DNA of 64,000 nt from Rikenellaceae bacterium (GCA_015059945.1 SUZJ01000002.1:185337-249336); one strand, 5' to 3'. Counted from the first letter of the stretch, positions 26,156 through 35,921 are shown. Numbers and translations: made by a program. The notes: generated from the letters alone by a model not told the origin.

Positions 26156-29100
26156 ATGAAGAAATTATTCTCATTGATTTTCTCGATGTTTGTAGTCTTT
26201 GGCGCAATGGCCCAGGTTACTACTTCGAGTATGAGTGGTGTTGTGACTGACGACAAAGGCGAGGCTCTGGCCGGTGCTACTGTTGTTGCTGTTCACACTC
26301 CCTCGGGTACTGAGTACGCAGTTGCTACCAATGGCAACGGCCGTTACATCATCAACGGTATGCGTACCGGTGGTCCTTACACCGTAGAGTTCTCGTTCCT
26401 CGGTATGACCACCATCAAATTCTCGGACGTTTACCTGAAACTTGGTGAGCCCGTTGAGCTCGATGCCGAGTTGGTAGCAGGTACCGAGATTGAGGCTGTG
26501 TCGATTGTTGGCCAGAACAACTTTGCTGCCAACAAGACCGGTGCTGCCGACAACTTCTCGCTCGAGAGGGTAGAGAATATGCCTACCATCGATCGTAGTA
26601 TCTACGACGTTGTTAAGCTCACCCCCCAGGCTTCGATCAGCAAAAACGGTGGTATCTCGTTCGCTGGCTCGAACAACCGTTACAACAGCTTCCAGATTGA
26701 CGGTGCTATTGCTAACGACTCGTTTGGTCTTGCAGCAAGCGGTACCAACGGTGGTCAGGCAGGTGGTAACCCCGTTTCGCTCGATGCTATTGAGGAAATT
26801 CAGGTAGTTATCGCTCCCTTTGACGTTCGTCAGTCGGGCTTTACCGGTGGTGCTATCAACGCCATTACCAAATCGGGTACCAACACCATCAAAGGTAGCT
26901 TCTCGGCTTACTACAACAACCAGAACTTGATTGGTAAGACCAACAAGACCTATGCCGAGATGGTTAATACCGACATTACCAAGTACGACGAGCAGTATCA
27001 GCAGACTTACAGCGTTACCGTTGGTGGCCCTATCATCAAGAACAAACTCTTCTTGTTCGTTGCAGGTGAGTACTACGGCCATTCGCGCCCCAACATCTAC
27101 AGCCCCGACAACGATGCTTACAACAGCGAGAAACAGCTGCTGAAGAGCGACGTTATCTTGGCTGACGGCACCAACCTTGGCAATGTATTCAACAGCGCTA
27201 TTGCTGATGCTATGATCGAGCACTACAAGAATACCTACGGTACCGAGAATTTCAGCGAGAGCCACAATCCTCACCAGATTACCAACCGTTCGCTGAACGC
27301 TTTGGCTCGTTTGGACTGGAACATTAACCAGAACAACAAACTGATGTTCCGCTACCAGTTTGCCGATTCGTACTCGGACAAATATAGCTCGGGCTTCTAC
27401 ACTTACTACTTCAACAACTCGTCGTACAAGATGAAAAACCGCACCAATACCTTTGTATTGGAGCTCAACTCGCGCATCTCGGAGAATATGTCGAACGAGT
27501 TCCGTGCTACCGCAGTGTACGTACGCGACAAACGTGACGTTCCTTACCACGGTGCCAATATGTACATCCGCGACAACATCACCGTTGACATGGGTACCGA
27601 GTACTCGTCGGGTGCAAATGGTATGAACTCGGACTCGTACACCATCTCGGACAACTTGTCGATCTTTATGGGCGACCACAACATCACCGTTGGTACCCAC
27701 AACGAGATCTTCAAATTCTCGAACATCTTCTTGCAGTACGCCTATGGTGGTTACACCTACAACTCGGTTGCTGACTTCTTTAACAACAATCCTACCGAGT
27801 TCAACTACAAGTTTGCCGATCCTAACCTGACCGGTGGCGAGAGTGTTTGGGCTGCTACTACCTATGCTGCACAGTTTGGTCTGTATGCACAGGACGAGTG
27901 GAAACCCAACCGCGACCTGACCGTTACCGCAGGTATCCGTGCCGACGTGCCTATGCTGTTGAACAACCCCACCGAGAACCCCACCTTCAACGAGACCAAC
28001 TTCGCTACCGAGAATAACGAGTACGTAGGCGTTACTCCTAAGGCTCAGATTCTCTGGTCGCCCCGCGTAGGTTTCCGCTACTGGTTGGATGACGACCACA
28101 CTATGCTGTTGCGTGGTGGTGCCGGTATGTTCACCGGTCGTGTTCCCTTCGTATGGATCTCGAACGCTTACAACAACACCGGTATGGAGGCTAAATCGGT
28201 TACCATTAAGAATCCTACCAATATCGACGGCTTCTTGTTCACCAGCAACCCCTACCAGATGATCGAGCAGAACATCATCAAGGCTGGTGAGTCGGGTGCT
28301 ACTATCAACACCCTGAACGAGAACTTCAAGTATCCTCAGGTAGCTCGTCTGAACCTGGGTCTGGACAAAGAGTTTGACAATGGCCTGAAACTGACCGTTG
28401 ACGCTCTCTTCTCGAAGACTCTGAACAACGTATTCTTCAAAAACTTGGCTATCAGCAACAATGGCGAGAAAGTTTACGCAGTTAACTCGAACGTAGACGC
28501 TGCTGCTCCCTTCTACAAACAGGATAGCGCCGGTTACTACGCGATCGTTGCTCTGGCTAACACCAACAAGGGTTACACCTATTCGATTAGCGGTAAGGTT
28601 GAGAAATCGTTTGACTTCGGTCTGAACCTGATGGCATCGTACACCTACGGCCACTCGTACTCGCTCAACGATGGTACCAGCTCGGTTGCTTACTCGAACT
28701 GGAAATACAACTACTCGATCGATACCAACTCGCCCGACGAGCTTGGCTACTCGCTCTTCGACCGTCCTCACAAACTGAACGCTTTGATTAGCTACAACAC
28801 CCCCTACTATGCAGGTGGTCGTATGAGGACTTCGTTTGCTCTGAGCTATGAGGGCCAGAGCGGTCAGCGCTACTGCCTCACTATGAGCGAGGATGTTGAC
28901 TTCAACGGCGATGGCCAGAAGGGTAACTCGTTGCTCTACATTCCTACCGCCGAGGAGGTTGGTATGATGCAGTGGTCGAAACCCGAGGATGCAATCGCAT
29001 TCGAGAAATACATCAATGGCAGCAAATATATGAGCAGCCACCGTGGCCAGTGGAGCGAGCGCAACGCAATTGTTGCTCCCTTCGAGAATATGTTCGACCT

Positions 29101-29371
29101 GCACATCGCACAGGACTACCTGTACGACAAGGTTAATGGTCGCAAGGTACAGGTTACCTTCGATATTATGAACGTGGCTAACTTGCTGAATCCTGCTTGG
29201 GGTGTATACTATGGTGGCTCGTACAACCTGGGCGTTCTGGGCGTTACTAACCTCTCGCCCGATGCTGAGGGTAATATGACTCCTACCTACAACTTCAAGG
29301 GCAACATCCTTACCCCCAGCGACTTCTCGTCGCGTTGGAGGTGCCAGCTTGGTCTGCGCTTGACCTTCTAA
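26156..29371 (+). CDS. TonB-dependent receptor, Oar-like, with carboxypeptidase-regulatory-like domain
   Basis: 1071 residues. The signal peptide is MKKLFSLIFSMFVVFGAMAQ (cut after Gln20 region). A CarboxypepD_reg-like beta domain (about 24-105, SGVVTDDKGEALAGATV) comes next, then a plug (about 120-235, IDRSIYDVVKLTPQASI; FTGGAINAITKSGTN) and a 22-strand-type barrel ending in RLTF with terminal Phe. It lies in the outer membrane and imports an unknown ligand with TonB energy. It is not a SusC: the partner downstream is not SusD. Codon use (GTT, GCT, ACC, AAC) differs strongly from the preceding genes, a sign of high expression. Confidence 0.9.
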   Translation: MKKLFSLIFSMFVVFGAMAQVTTSSMSGVVTDDKGEALAGATVVAVHTPSGTEYAVATNGNGRYIINGMRTGGPYTVEFSFLGMTTIKFSDVYLKLGEPVELDAELVAGTEIEAVSIVGQNNFAANKTGAADNFSLERVENMPTIDRSIYDVVKLTPQASISKNGGISFAGSNNRYNSFQIDGAIANDSFGLAASGTNGGQAGGNPVSLDAIEEIQVVIAPFDVRQSGFTGGAINAITKSGTNTIKGSFSAYYNNQNLIGKTNKTYAEMVNTDITKYDEQYQQTYSVTVGGPIIKNKLFLFVAGEYYGHSRPNIYSPDNDAYNSEKQLLKSDVILADGTNLGNVFNSAIADAMIEHYKNTYGTENFSESHNPHQITNRSLNALARLDWNINQNNKLMFRYQFADSYSDKYSSGFYTYYFNNSSYKMKNRTNTFVLELNSRISENMSNEFRATAVYVRDKRDVPYHGANMYIRDNITVDMGTEYSSGANGMNSDSYTISDNLSIFMGDHNITVGTHNEIFKFSNIFLQYAYGGYTYNSVADFFNNNPTEFNYKFADPNLTGGESVWAATTYAAQFGLYAQDEWKPNRDLTVTAGIRADVPMLLNNPTENPTFNETNFATENNEYVGVTPKAQILWSPRVGFRYWLDDDHTMLLRGGAGMFTGRVPFVWISNAYNNTGMEAKSVTIKNPTNIDGFLFTSNPYQMIEQNIIKAGESGATINTLNENFKYPQVARLNLGLDKEFDNGLKLTVDALFSKTLNNVFFKNLAISNNGEKVYAVNSNVDAAAPFYKQDSAGYYAIVALANTNKGYTYSISGKVEKSFDFGLNLMASYTYGHSYSLNDGTSSVAYSNWKYNYSIDTNSPDELGYSLFDRPHKLNALISYNTPYYAGGRMRTSFALSYEGQSGQRYCLTMSEDVDFNGDGQKGNSLLYIPTAEEVGMMQWSKPEDAIAFEKYINGSKYMSSHRGQWSERNAIVAPFENMFDLHIAQDYLYDKVNGRKVQVTFDIMNVANLLNPAWGVYYGGSYNLGVLGVTNLSPDAEGNMTPTYNFKGNILTPSDFSSRWRCQLGLRLTF

Positions 29372-29407
29372 TCGGTTGATTAGAACGATTGGGAAAATTT
29401 TGGCAAT

Positions 29408-29444
29408 GGGCGCTTGCTGTACCTGTGAGGTATGTCAGGTGCCC
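29408..29444 (+). other. Hairpin between the receptor and lipoprotein genes
   Basis: GGGC...GCCC outer pairing encloses TACCT-GTG-AGGTA. There is no U-tract, so it may be an mRNA-stability or processing structure in a cotranscript rather than a terminator. Confidence 0.35.
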
Positions 29445-29503
29445 GTAGCCGCAGAGAAGAGGAAATACACACTTTTTTCTAAATAATCAAACAAAAAACT
29501 ACT

Positions 29504-32500
29504 ATGAAAAAATTATTCAAATTTGCGTGTGCACTTCTGGCTGGTGTTGCAATGTTTGCTTGTAACGACCCAGTAGAGGAGGAGATTAAGTTCTGCACCG
29601 AAATTACGACAAACGTGAGCGAGTTGGCTCAGTTTGCCGCAGAGAATGCCACCGAGCAGACTGTAGAGGTTACTGCCGATGGTCAGTGGATGGCAGTTGC
29701 TCCCGCTTGGTTGGAGGTTAAGCCTAACGTAGGTTACGCAGGTAAAACTGTTGTTACCGTTAAGGCTGCCGACAACAAAGAGGAGGTAGAGAAAGATGGC
29801 CAGACCGTAACCGAGCTGGGTCCCCAGCGTAGCGCTGAGATTACCTTCGCAGGTGAGGGCGATGCTAAGGCCGTTGTGGCTGTTAGCCAGGCAGGTGACC
29901 CCAACAAGTGGGATCCCGCTAAACCCCGCCCAGTTACTATGCAGTACTTCAACGAGGTTGCTACCACTGGTGACGGCTTCACCTATGAGCTGACCGGTAA
30001 GATTACCGAGGTTGCTAACACTCTGTATGGTAACTTCTACTTCGAGGACGAGACCGGTAGCGTTTATGTATACGGTCTGTTGAGCCCCGAGGGTGAGCAG
30101 AAAGTACAGTGGGCTGCCGCTGGTCTGAAGGTTAATGATGTTCTTACCGTTAGGGGTGCTCGTGGCGAGTACGGTGGTTCGCCCCAGATGGCTAACGCTA
30201 CCTATGTATCGCACGTTGTAGGCGAGGATGAGCCCGTTATCACTACCACTATCGGTGGTATCGAGAAACCTGGTCAGTACATCGTTGAGGAGGCACAGGT
30301 ATTGGCTACCTATGCACGCGGTTTCTTGGCCGGCGACGAGACTGGTAAGATCTTGGTTTACCTCAACAAAGAGGCCGAGGTTGCCGTAGGCGACAAGGTT
30401 AAACTTGAGGGTACTACCACCACCTATGCAGGTCTGTTGCAGTTTGGCAACGACACCGTTGTTACCAAAGTTGGCGAGGGTACCGTTGAGCACGGCGAGC
30501 CCGTTGTTATGGACGTAGCTGCTTTGGAGGCTTACGTGGAGACTCCCGTTATCCAGTACGCAAGCTATACCGGTACTCTGTCGATCACCGAGAACGACAA
30601 GGGTAGCAAATACTACAATGTTATTTTTGAGGATACCGAGAATGTTCAGGGTAGCATTTCGTATCCCACTATGGATCTGACTGCCTACGATGGCAAGAAG
30701 ATCGTTGTTACCGGCTACACCATTGGTTGCAGCAGCGGTAAGTTTGTGAACACTATGGTTGTTGAGGTTAGCGAGCCTGTTAAGGTTGAGACCAACTTTG
30801 GCGAGAAGACCTACGAGTTCTTGAAAGCTGTTGTCGACGGCAAGATGCTGGGCGATGCTACTCCCGAGATCGAGGATTGGAGTGCAGTTACTGCCGAGTT
30901 CCCCGGTATCACTATGGCCGAGGTTGATGGCAAATTGGAGATTACCAGCATCAACGCTGGTTCGTTCACCGCCCTTCCTTCGACTATTTCACTGCCCGAG
31001 CTGACCTACTTCCACGGTGGCGAGAACAAAAACTTCAATGGCAAAGAGTTCCCCGCAGTTTGGAACACTCCCAAACTTGAGTATGTAAACATCGCAGTCT
31101 GCGGTTTCACTGGTACTTTCCCCAAGAGCTTTGCTGAGAACACTCCTGCTATGCACACCCTGTTTATGAACGACAACCAGTTCAAAGGCGCTTGGCCTCA
31201 CACTTGGGCATCGGGCGTTAATGGTGGTACCGGCAAACTGGAGTGCTTGATTTCGATCCCCGGTAACGACAAGATGGGTTACATGGTTCCCGCTACTATG
31301 GACGTTAAGCTGAACAAGTGGAAAAACGACGACCAGTCGCAGGGCCACGACAACCCCAGCCGCGACAAAACCCAGATTAAGATTGCAGGTGCTGATGCTG
31401 AGACCGTTCAGTACATTGGTTTCGAGAAAGGTTGGGGCCAGGAGCGCTACGTTAAATATGGCAATGGCGCTGCTGATGACCTGACTACTTGGCACGCTAA
31501 ACGTCTGCTCTGCGAGGAGGAGTGGGAGTGGTACTTCTCGAACCTTCCCGGCAAGATTCCTACTGCTATGTACACTTGGGATCAGGCTGCTGCTGATGCT
31601 TACACTGCCAATGGTACTCTGCCCAACCCTGATGTTGATGACAGCGTAACTATTGCCGAGATTATCGAGAAAGGTGCTGGCGAGTATGAGGTTAAAGATG
31701 CTACCGTTGTTGCAGTTACCACCAAAGGTATCCTGCTGAACGATGGCACCGGCTATATCTACAACTATATTAACAAAACTCCCGAGTATGTAGTTGGCGA
31801 TATCGTTAGGATTAAAGGTGAGGTAGAGATTCGCTACGAGATGCACCAGTTCAAGTCGAGCGCTACTTCGGAGAAGACCGGCCACAACGACTCGTTCGCT
31901 CAGCCTACTCCCGAGGTTATCGACGCTGCCAAACTGGATGCTTATATGAGCGCACCTGTATATAAATATGTAGAGGTGACTGGCGTTATTGAGGCAGGTC
32001 AGTATACCAACCTGGTTGTTGAGGGTACCGAGAATACCGTTAGCCCCTCGACCTATGGCGATATGGCTGGTCTGAAGGCACTCAATGGCCACAGCGTAAC
32101 TATGAAGGGTTACCTTGCAGGTAGCAACACCAGCTCGAAATATGCTTCGATTTACATCGTAGAGTACACCGACAATGGTTTGGTTGTTGAGCCCGAGGTT
32201 GGTGGTGAGATTACCGAGTATGGCACCTATGTATGGACTATGGCAAGTGGCGATATCGCAGCAGGCGAGTTGGTTAAAGGCGAGCCCAAGATTACTTGGA
32301 CCAGCACCGATGCTCCCTACATTGGTTGGGATAGCAACGACACTGCCAAGGGTATCCAGATTGGTAGTGGCAGCAAACCTGCCAATTCGTTTGTTCTGTC
32401 GACCGAGGCTGTTAAGGTTAATATCAAAGAGATTATCGTAAACGCTTCGATTGCAAAGGGTGGTGATGGTACACTGACCGTTAAGGTTGGTGACAAGGTT

Positions 32501-34045
32501 TGCTTGGATGGTCAGGCTCTGACTACTACCGCAACCGACTACACCGTAGCTGTTGGTGCTACCGGTAAGGTTGAGATTAGCTTGTCGGCTACCGCTAAGG
32601 CTATGTACATCAAATCGATTACTATCGTTACTGCTGAGGGTGAGCCCGCAAAACCCAAAGTACAGATGGGCGAGGGTACCAAAGCTTTCTTGAAAGCTAT
32701 CGTTGACGGTCAGATGATGGGCGACAGCACTCCTGCCGTTGAGGATTGGGACTACTTCGCAGCCGAGTTCCCCGGCATCACTATCGCCGATGTTAATGGC
32801 AAACTGGAGGTTACCCGCATTAGCGGTGGCTCGCTGACCGCTCTGCCCAATGTTGTAGAGCTGCCCGAGCTGACTTGGTTTAGCATCAACGGCAACGCCA
32901 ACTTCAATGGCAAGTCGCTGCCCGCAACCTGGAATACTCCTAAGATTACCACCATCAACATCGCTTGGTGCCATATGGTAGGTACTATTCCTGCTGGTTT
33001 TGCTGCTACTCCCGAGTTGCACACCCTGTTTATGGACAACAACGACTTCCACGGTGCTTGGCCTCACAACTGGGCTTCGGGTGTGAACGGTGGTACTGGT
33101 AAGCTGGAGGTTGTTATTGCCAATGGTGGTAACGACGGTATGGGTTATATGGTTCCTGCTACTCTTGATGTTAAGCTCAATGCTTGGAAGAATAGCGCCG
33201 ATCACTCGCAGGGCAACAACAATGCCAACGGCGACTTGACCCAGATCAAACTGGGTGGCGCAGAGGCTAACCCTGCTAAATACGTTGGTTTTGAGAAAGG
33301 CTGGGGTCAGGAGCGTTATGTAACCTTCGCAGGTGGTAGCGCAAGCGACAAGACCACTTGGCACGAGAAACGTGGTTTGGCTGGCAACCCCGACGAGTGG
33401 GCTTGGTACTTCACCAACCTTCCCGGTACAATTCCTCAGGTTATGCTTGATTGGGATCAGGCCGCTGCTGACGCATTTACCGCAAGCGGTGTTCTGCCCG
33501 ACCTGAGCGAGCCCGAGAATCCCGAGGAGGGTGGCGAGCACGAGGGCTTTGGTGGCAACGGTGGCGGTGAGGCTACTGCAACCGACTACACTATGACCCT
33601 GACTGCAACCGCAGGCGTTATCTCGACCAATATCAGTGGTCTGCCTTCGTCGTGGAAAGAGAGCGACACCACTTGGACTGCTACCGACGACAGCGGTAAA
33701 GATACCATTACCTTCACCGGTAACGTATATTACAGCAACTCGGAGAGCAAAAACATTGTATGGTACTTCAATAAGACTAAAGCAGAGACTCACGTTTCGG
33801 CTGCCGATATGGGTACTGTAAAGAAGGTGACTCTCTATCCCAACTCGGATCGTAAACCCCAGTACTTCACTTGCAAGGCTGGCGAGACTGTTGTAACCGC
33901 AGTAGAGGCTGCCGACAAGAACTCGGCTACCATTACCTATGACTTTACTGCAGCTGGTGTAACTGCCGACAACTTCCGTCTGGACTTTGCCGAGACTGGT
34001 ACCAACGTAGAGTGTGGTAAGATTGTTATCGAGTACGCTAAATAG
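29504..34045 (+). CDS. Giant multidomain surface lipoprotein (BACON, OB-like and duplicated LRR-like modules)
   Basis: 1513 residues. The signal MKKLFKFACALLAGVAMFAC has a lipobox at Cys20. In order: a BACON-like beta domain (about 35-130); OB-fold/DUF5689-like units (about 145-425); a leucine-rich-type module (about 431-710); further OB-like units (about 712-890); a beta-sandwich (about 900-1045); a second copy of the LRR-type module (about 1054-1335); an acidic Gly/Glu linker; and a C-terminal beta-sandwich (about 1360-1513). The two LRR modules share long stretches such as HTLFM, AWPH and FEKGWGQERYV. No catalytic site is seen, so binding or adhesion at the cell surface is likely, perhaps with the receptor upstream. 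Codon use matches the receptor. Domain names are pattern-based. Confidence 0.75.
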   Translation: MKKLFKFACALLAGVAMFACNDPVEEEIKFCTEITTNVSELAQFAAENATEQTVEVTADGQWMAVAPAWLEVKPNVGYAGKTVVTVKAADNKEEVEKDGQTVTELGPQRSAEITFAGEGDAKAVVAVSQAGDPNKWDPAKPRPVTMQYFNEVATTGDGFTYELTGKITEVANTLYGNFYFEDETGSVYVYGLLSPEGEQKVQWAAAGLKVNDVLTVRGARGEYGGSPQMANATYVSHVVGEDEPVITTTIGGIEKPGQYIVEEAQVLATYARGFLAGDETGKILVYLNKEAEVAVGDKVKLEGTTTTYAGLLQFGNDTVVTKVGEGTVEHGEPVVMDVAALEAYVETPVIQYASYTGTLSITENDKGSKYYNVIFEDTENVQGSISYPTMDLTAYDGKKIVVTGYTIGCSSGKFVNTMVVEVSEPVKVETNFGEKTYEFLKAVVDGKMLGDATPEIEDWSAVTAEFPGITMAEVDGKLEITSINAGSFTALPSTISLPELTYFHGGENKNFNGKEFPAVWNTPKLEYVNIAVCGFTGTFPKSFAENTPAMHTLFMNDNQFKGAWPHTWASGVNGGTGKLECLISIPGNDKMGYMVPATMDVKLNKWKNDDQSQGHDNPSRDKTQIKIAGADAETVQYIGFEKGWGQERYVKYGNGAADDLTTWHAKRLLCEEEWEWYFSNLPGKIPTAMYTWDQAAADAYTANGTLPNPDVDDSVTIAEIIEKGAGEYEVKDATVVAVTTKGILLNDGTGYIYNYINKTPEYVVGDIVRIKGEVEIRYEMHQFKSSATSEKTGHNDSFAQPTPEVIDAAKLDAYMSAPVYKYVEVTGVIEAGQYTNLVVEGTENTVSPSTYGDMAGLKALNGHSVTMKGYLAGSNTSSKYASIYIVEYTDNGLVVEPEVGGEITEYGTYVWTMASGDIAAGELVKGEPKITWTSTDAPYIGWDSNDTAKGIQIGSGSKPANSFVLSTEAVKVNIKEIIVNASIAKGGDGTLTVKVGDKVCLDGQALTTTATDYTVAVGATGKVEISLSATAKAMYIKSITIVTAEGEPAKPKVQMGEGTKAFLKAIVDGQMMGDSTPAVEDWDYFAAEFPGITIADVNGKLEVTRISGGSLTALPNVVELPELTWFSINGNANFNGKSLPATWNTPKITTINIAWCHMVGTIPAGFAATPELHTLFMDNNDFHGAWPHNWASGVNGGTGKLEVVIANGGNDGMGYMVPATLDVKLNAWKNSADHSQGNNNANGDLTQIKLGGAEANPAKYVGFEKGWGQERYVTFAGGSASDKTTWHEKRGLAGNPDEWAWYFTNLPGTIPQVMLDWDQAAADAFTASGVLPDLSEPENPEEGGEHEGFGGNGGGEATATDYTMTLTATAGVISTNISGLPSSWKESDTTWTATDDSGKDTITFTGNVYYSNSESKNIVWYFNKTKAETHVSAADMGTVKKVTLYPNSDRKPQYFTCKAGETVVTAVEAADKNSATITYDFTAAGVTADNFRLDFAETGTNVECGKIVIEYAK

Positions 34046-34080
34046 TGTAACTCACGATACCTATTGGTATTAAAAAAGAG

Positions 34081-34119
34081 GAGAGGTTTCTGCCGTATGG
34101 CAGAAACCTCTCGTTTTTT
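34081..34119 (+). terminator. Strong intrinsic terminator after the giant lipoprotein gene
   Basis: A perfect 14-bp stem, GAGAGGTTTCTGCC with GGCAGAAACCTCTC, has loop GTAT and is followed by GTTTTTTT. Confidence 0.93.
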
Positions 34120-34380
34120 TGGGGCGGTACCAAAAGGGTTAAAAGTGGCCCTGTCAATTTCCCCCTCTAAATTAGAGGGGGTGCCCGTTAGGGCGGGGGC
34201 GTGTGTTTGCCAAGAGCGGTAGATGCCAACCGCCTGCTTGACGGCAGTAGTGGCAAGACGCACAATTTTCAATTTTCAAATTTCAACTTTCAATTGACCA
34301 AGCTACGCTTGCTCTAAAATGCTCACGCTCGGCATAGTCTGCAAGCAGCAGCCTTTGCCCTCACTTATTCGCATTTGCCT
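34120..34380. repeat. Repeat cluster between the lipoprotein gene and xseB
   Basis: A REP-like double palindrome with CCCCTCTAAATTAGAGGGG and GCCCGTTAGGGC (about 34162-34203), AATT-type heptamers (34263-34292) and a copy of the ~85-bp element (34295-34380). The last runs into the xseB 3' end and encodes its final residues (EANANK) and stop. No gene in the gap. Confidence 0.75.
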
Positions 34381-34573
34381 CAACTTTCATCGCCTCTTTT
34401 ACGTCGCTCTCGACCTTGCCCAAGCGTTGGCGACAGAATTTTATCAACTCCGTAGCTCGGGCCACCTGGGCCGCAAGGGTGTCGATGTCGGCCTTGCCAC
34501 TCTCGAAGCCACCAAGTATCGACTCCAACTCGGCCAGTGCCTCGGCATAGGTCATCTCTCTCTGTTGTTCCAT
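34361..34573 (-). CDS. xseB: Exodeoxyribonuclease VII small subunit
   Basis: 70 residues, the normal size. The motif TYAEALAELESILGGFESGKADIDTLAAQVARATELIKFC is characteristic. It joins several copies per XseA to form the single-strand exonuclease. It lies 28 bases downstream of xseA. The last six residues EANANK and the stop fall inside the dispersed ~85-bp repeat, so the native C-terminus has been replaced or extended by it. Confidence 0.92.
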   Translation of the reverse strand: MEQQREMTYAEALAELESILGGFESGKADIDTLAAQVARATELIKFCRQRLGKVESDVKEAMKVEANANK

Positions 34574-34601
34574 AGTTATAAAATAGGTATTTTAGTTATT
34601 A

Positions 34602-35864
34602 TTATTCTCCTTGTTTACTGATGTTGGTCACATTGGCTGTGGCGGTGCCATCGGCCAGGGTGATGTCAAGACTGTCGCCTACTGCTATGCCCTCCGTATT
34701 GGTCAGCGCCTTGCCCCCCGCACGCACCACCGCAAAACCAAGCGCGAGGATGCGCCGAGGGTTGTTGCCCTCGACCTGGGCCTCGATGCGCGAAAGGCGT
34801 GCCTGGTGGGTGTCAATCAGTCGTGTGGTGGCTGCCGCGAGCCTTTGGGTGGCCCCCTCGAGCCTAACGTCAATGCGTCGTAGTAGTGACTGCGAGCCGC
34901 TACTTATTAGGGCTGCGTTACGTTCGAGCCTTTGGGTGTGGCCCGTAAGCAGGGCATTTGTGGCGGTCAGTATAGCCTCATAGGTGTACTCGGCCTCGCC
35001 CATAAAGCCACTGATGCGCTCAACCAGAAAATCGGCCACCGCAGTGGGGGTTTTGAGGGCTGTGTGGGCCACCAAGTCGGCCACCGACTCGTCGCGGTCG
35101 TGGCCTATGCCCGTAATTATGGGTAGCGGAAATTGAGCCAGGTTGGCGCTGAGGTCGTAGGAGTTGAAGCACTCCAAGTCGCTCTGCGAGCCGCCACCGC
35201 GAATAACCACCACAGCATCGTACTCCTCGTCGGACTCGGCAACGCGCCCAAGGGCCGCAACTATCGACTCCTCGGCCGTAGAACCCTGCATTGTGGCCTC
35301 GTAGAGGGTGGGGTAGAACTGCCAGGTCGATGCCTCAATATGGCGCATAAAGTCCTGCAAGCCTGCTGCCGTAGCCGACGACACAATGGCTATGCGCTGG
35401 ACTATGGTGGGAAGCTCGAGGGCTTTGTTCAGGTCAAACACTCCGTCGGCTCGTAGTTGCTCGATGGTCTGCTGACGCTGGGCAGCACGCTCGCCAAGAG
35501 TGTAGGTGGGGTCTATGTCGTTGACCACCAGCGAGAGTCCGTAGGCTTCGTGGAAGTTTACCGACACCTTCAGCAGCACCTTCATACCCTCGGCCAGGGG
35601 CATACCCGTAGCCGAGGCAAAGTGGCCCGACAGCAGGCCCCAGCGCGAGCGCCACACAGCGGCCTGCACTCGTGCCTGCGGAGTGGTACTGCCCCCCTCA
35701 CTGCTCTTCTCAATCAGCTCCATATAGCAGTGGCCCGAGTAGCGATTCACGTTCATCGAGCCAATCTCGGCACTAATCCACACCCCCAGCGGAAATGCCT
35801 GGGCGAGCGTCTGACGTATATTTGTCAATAATTGAGAAAGAGTTATGTACTTTTCGTTGCTCAT
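34602..35864 (-). CDS. xseA: Exodeoxyribonuclease VII large subunit
   Basis: 420 residues from the ATG at 35864 (MSNEKYITLSQLL). An OB-fold domain (about 1-105) is followed by the catalytic core with RIAIVSSATAAGLQDF, RGGGSQSDLECFN and TGIGHDRDESVADLVAH, then a coiled-coil C-terminal region. It degrades single-stranded DNA in repair. The start is supported by a -7 box (TACCTTTG, 35870-35877) only five bases upstream, which would make the mRNA leaderless and exclude the more distal in-frame start. Confidence 0.93.
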   Translation of the reverse strand: MSNEKYITLSQLLTNIRQTLAQAFPLGVWISAEIGSMNVNRYSGHCYMELIEKSSEGGSTTPQARVQAAVWRSRWGLLSGHFASATGMPLAEGMKVLLKVSVNFHEAYGLSLVVNDIDPTYTLGERAAQRQQTIEQLRADGVFDLNKALELPTIVQRIAIVSSATAAGLQDFMRHIEASTWQFYPTLYEATMQGSTAEESIVAALGRVAESDEEYDAVVVIRGGGSQSDLECFNSYDLSANLAQFPLPIITGIGHDRDESVADLVAHTALKTPTAVADFLVERISGFMGEAEYTYEAILTATNALLTGHTQRLERNAALISSGSQSLLRRIDVRLEGATQRLAAATTRLIDTHQARLSRIEAQVEGNNPRRILALGFAVVRAGGKALTNTEGIAVGDSLDITLADGTATANVTNISKQGE

Positions 35865-35869
35865 TAGAG

Positions 35870-35899
35870 CAAAGGTACAGAAAAAAATTCCTATCTTTG
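35870..35899. promoter_or_regulatory. Divergent -7 boxes, xseA and prfA
   Basis: Reverse strand: TACCTTTG at 35870-35877, ending five bases from the xseA ATG. Forward strand: TATCTTTG at 35892-35899, 22 bases before the prfA ATG. No clear TTTG -33 element is visible for either. Confidence 0.5.
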
Positions 35900-35921
35900 C
35901 GCCCAAAGCAAAAAAATTATT

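Noticed and set aside
26156..34045. SusC/SusD polysaccharide-utilisation pair
   Set aside because: The receptor is Oar-like and lacks the SusC layout; the lipoprotein has BACON, OB-like and LRR-like modules instead of a SusD fold; no glycan-degrading enzymes are adjacent.
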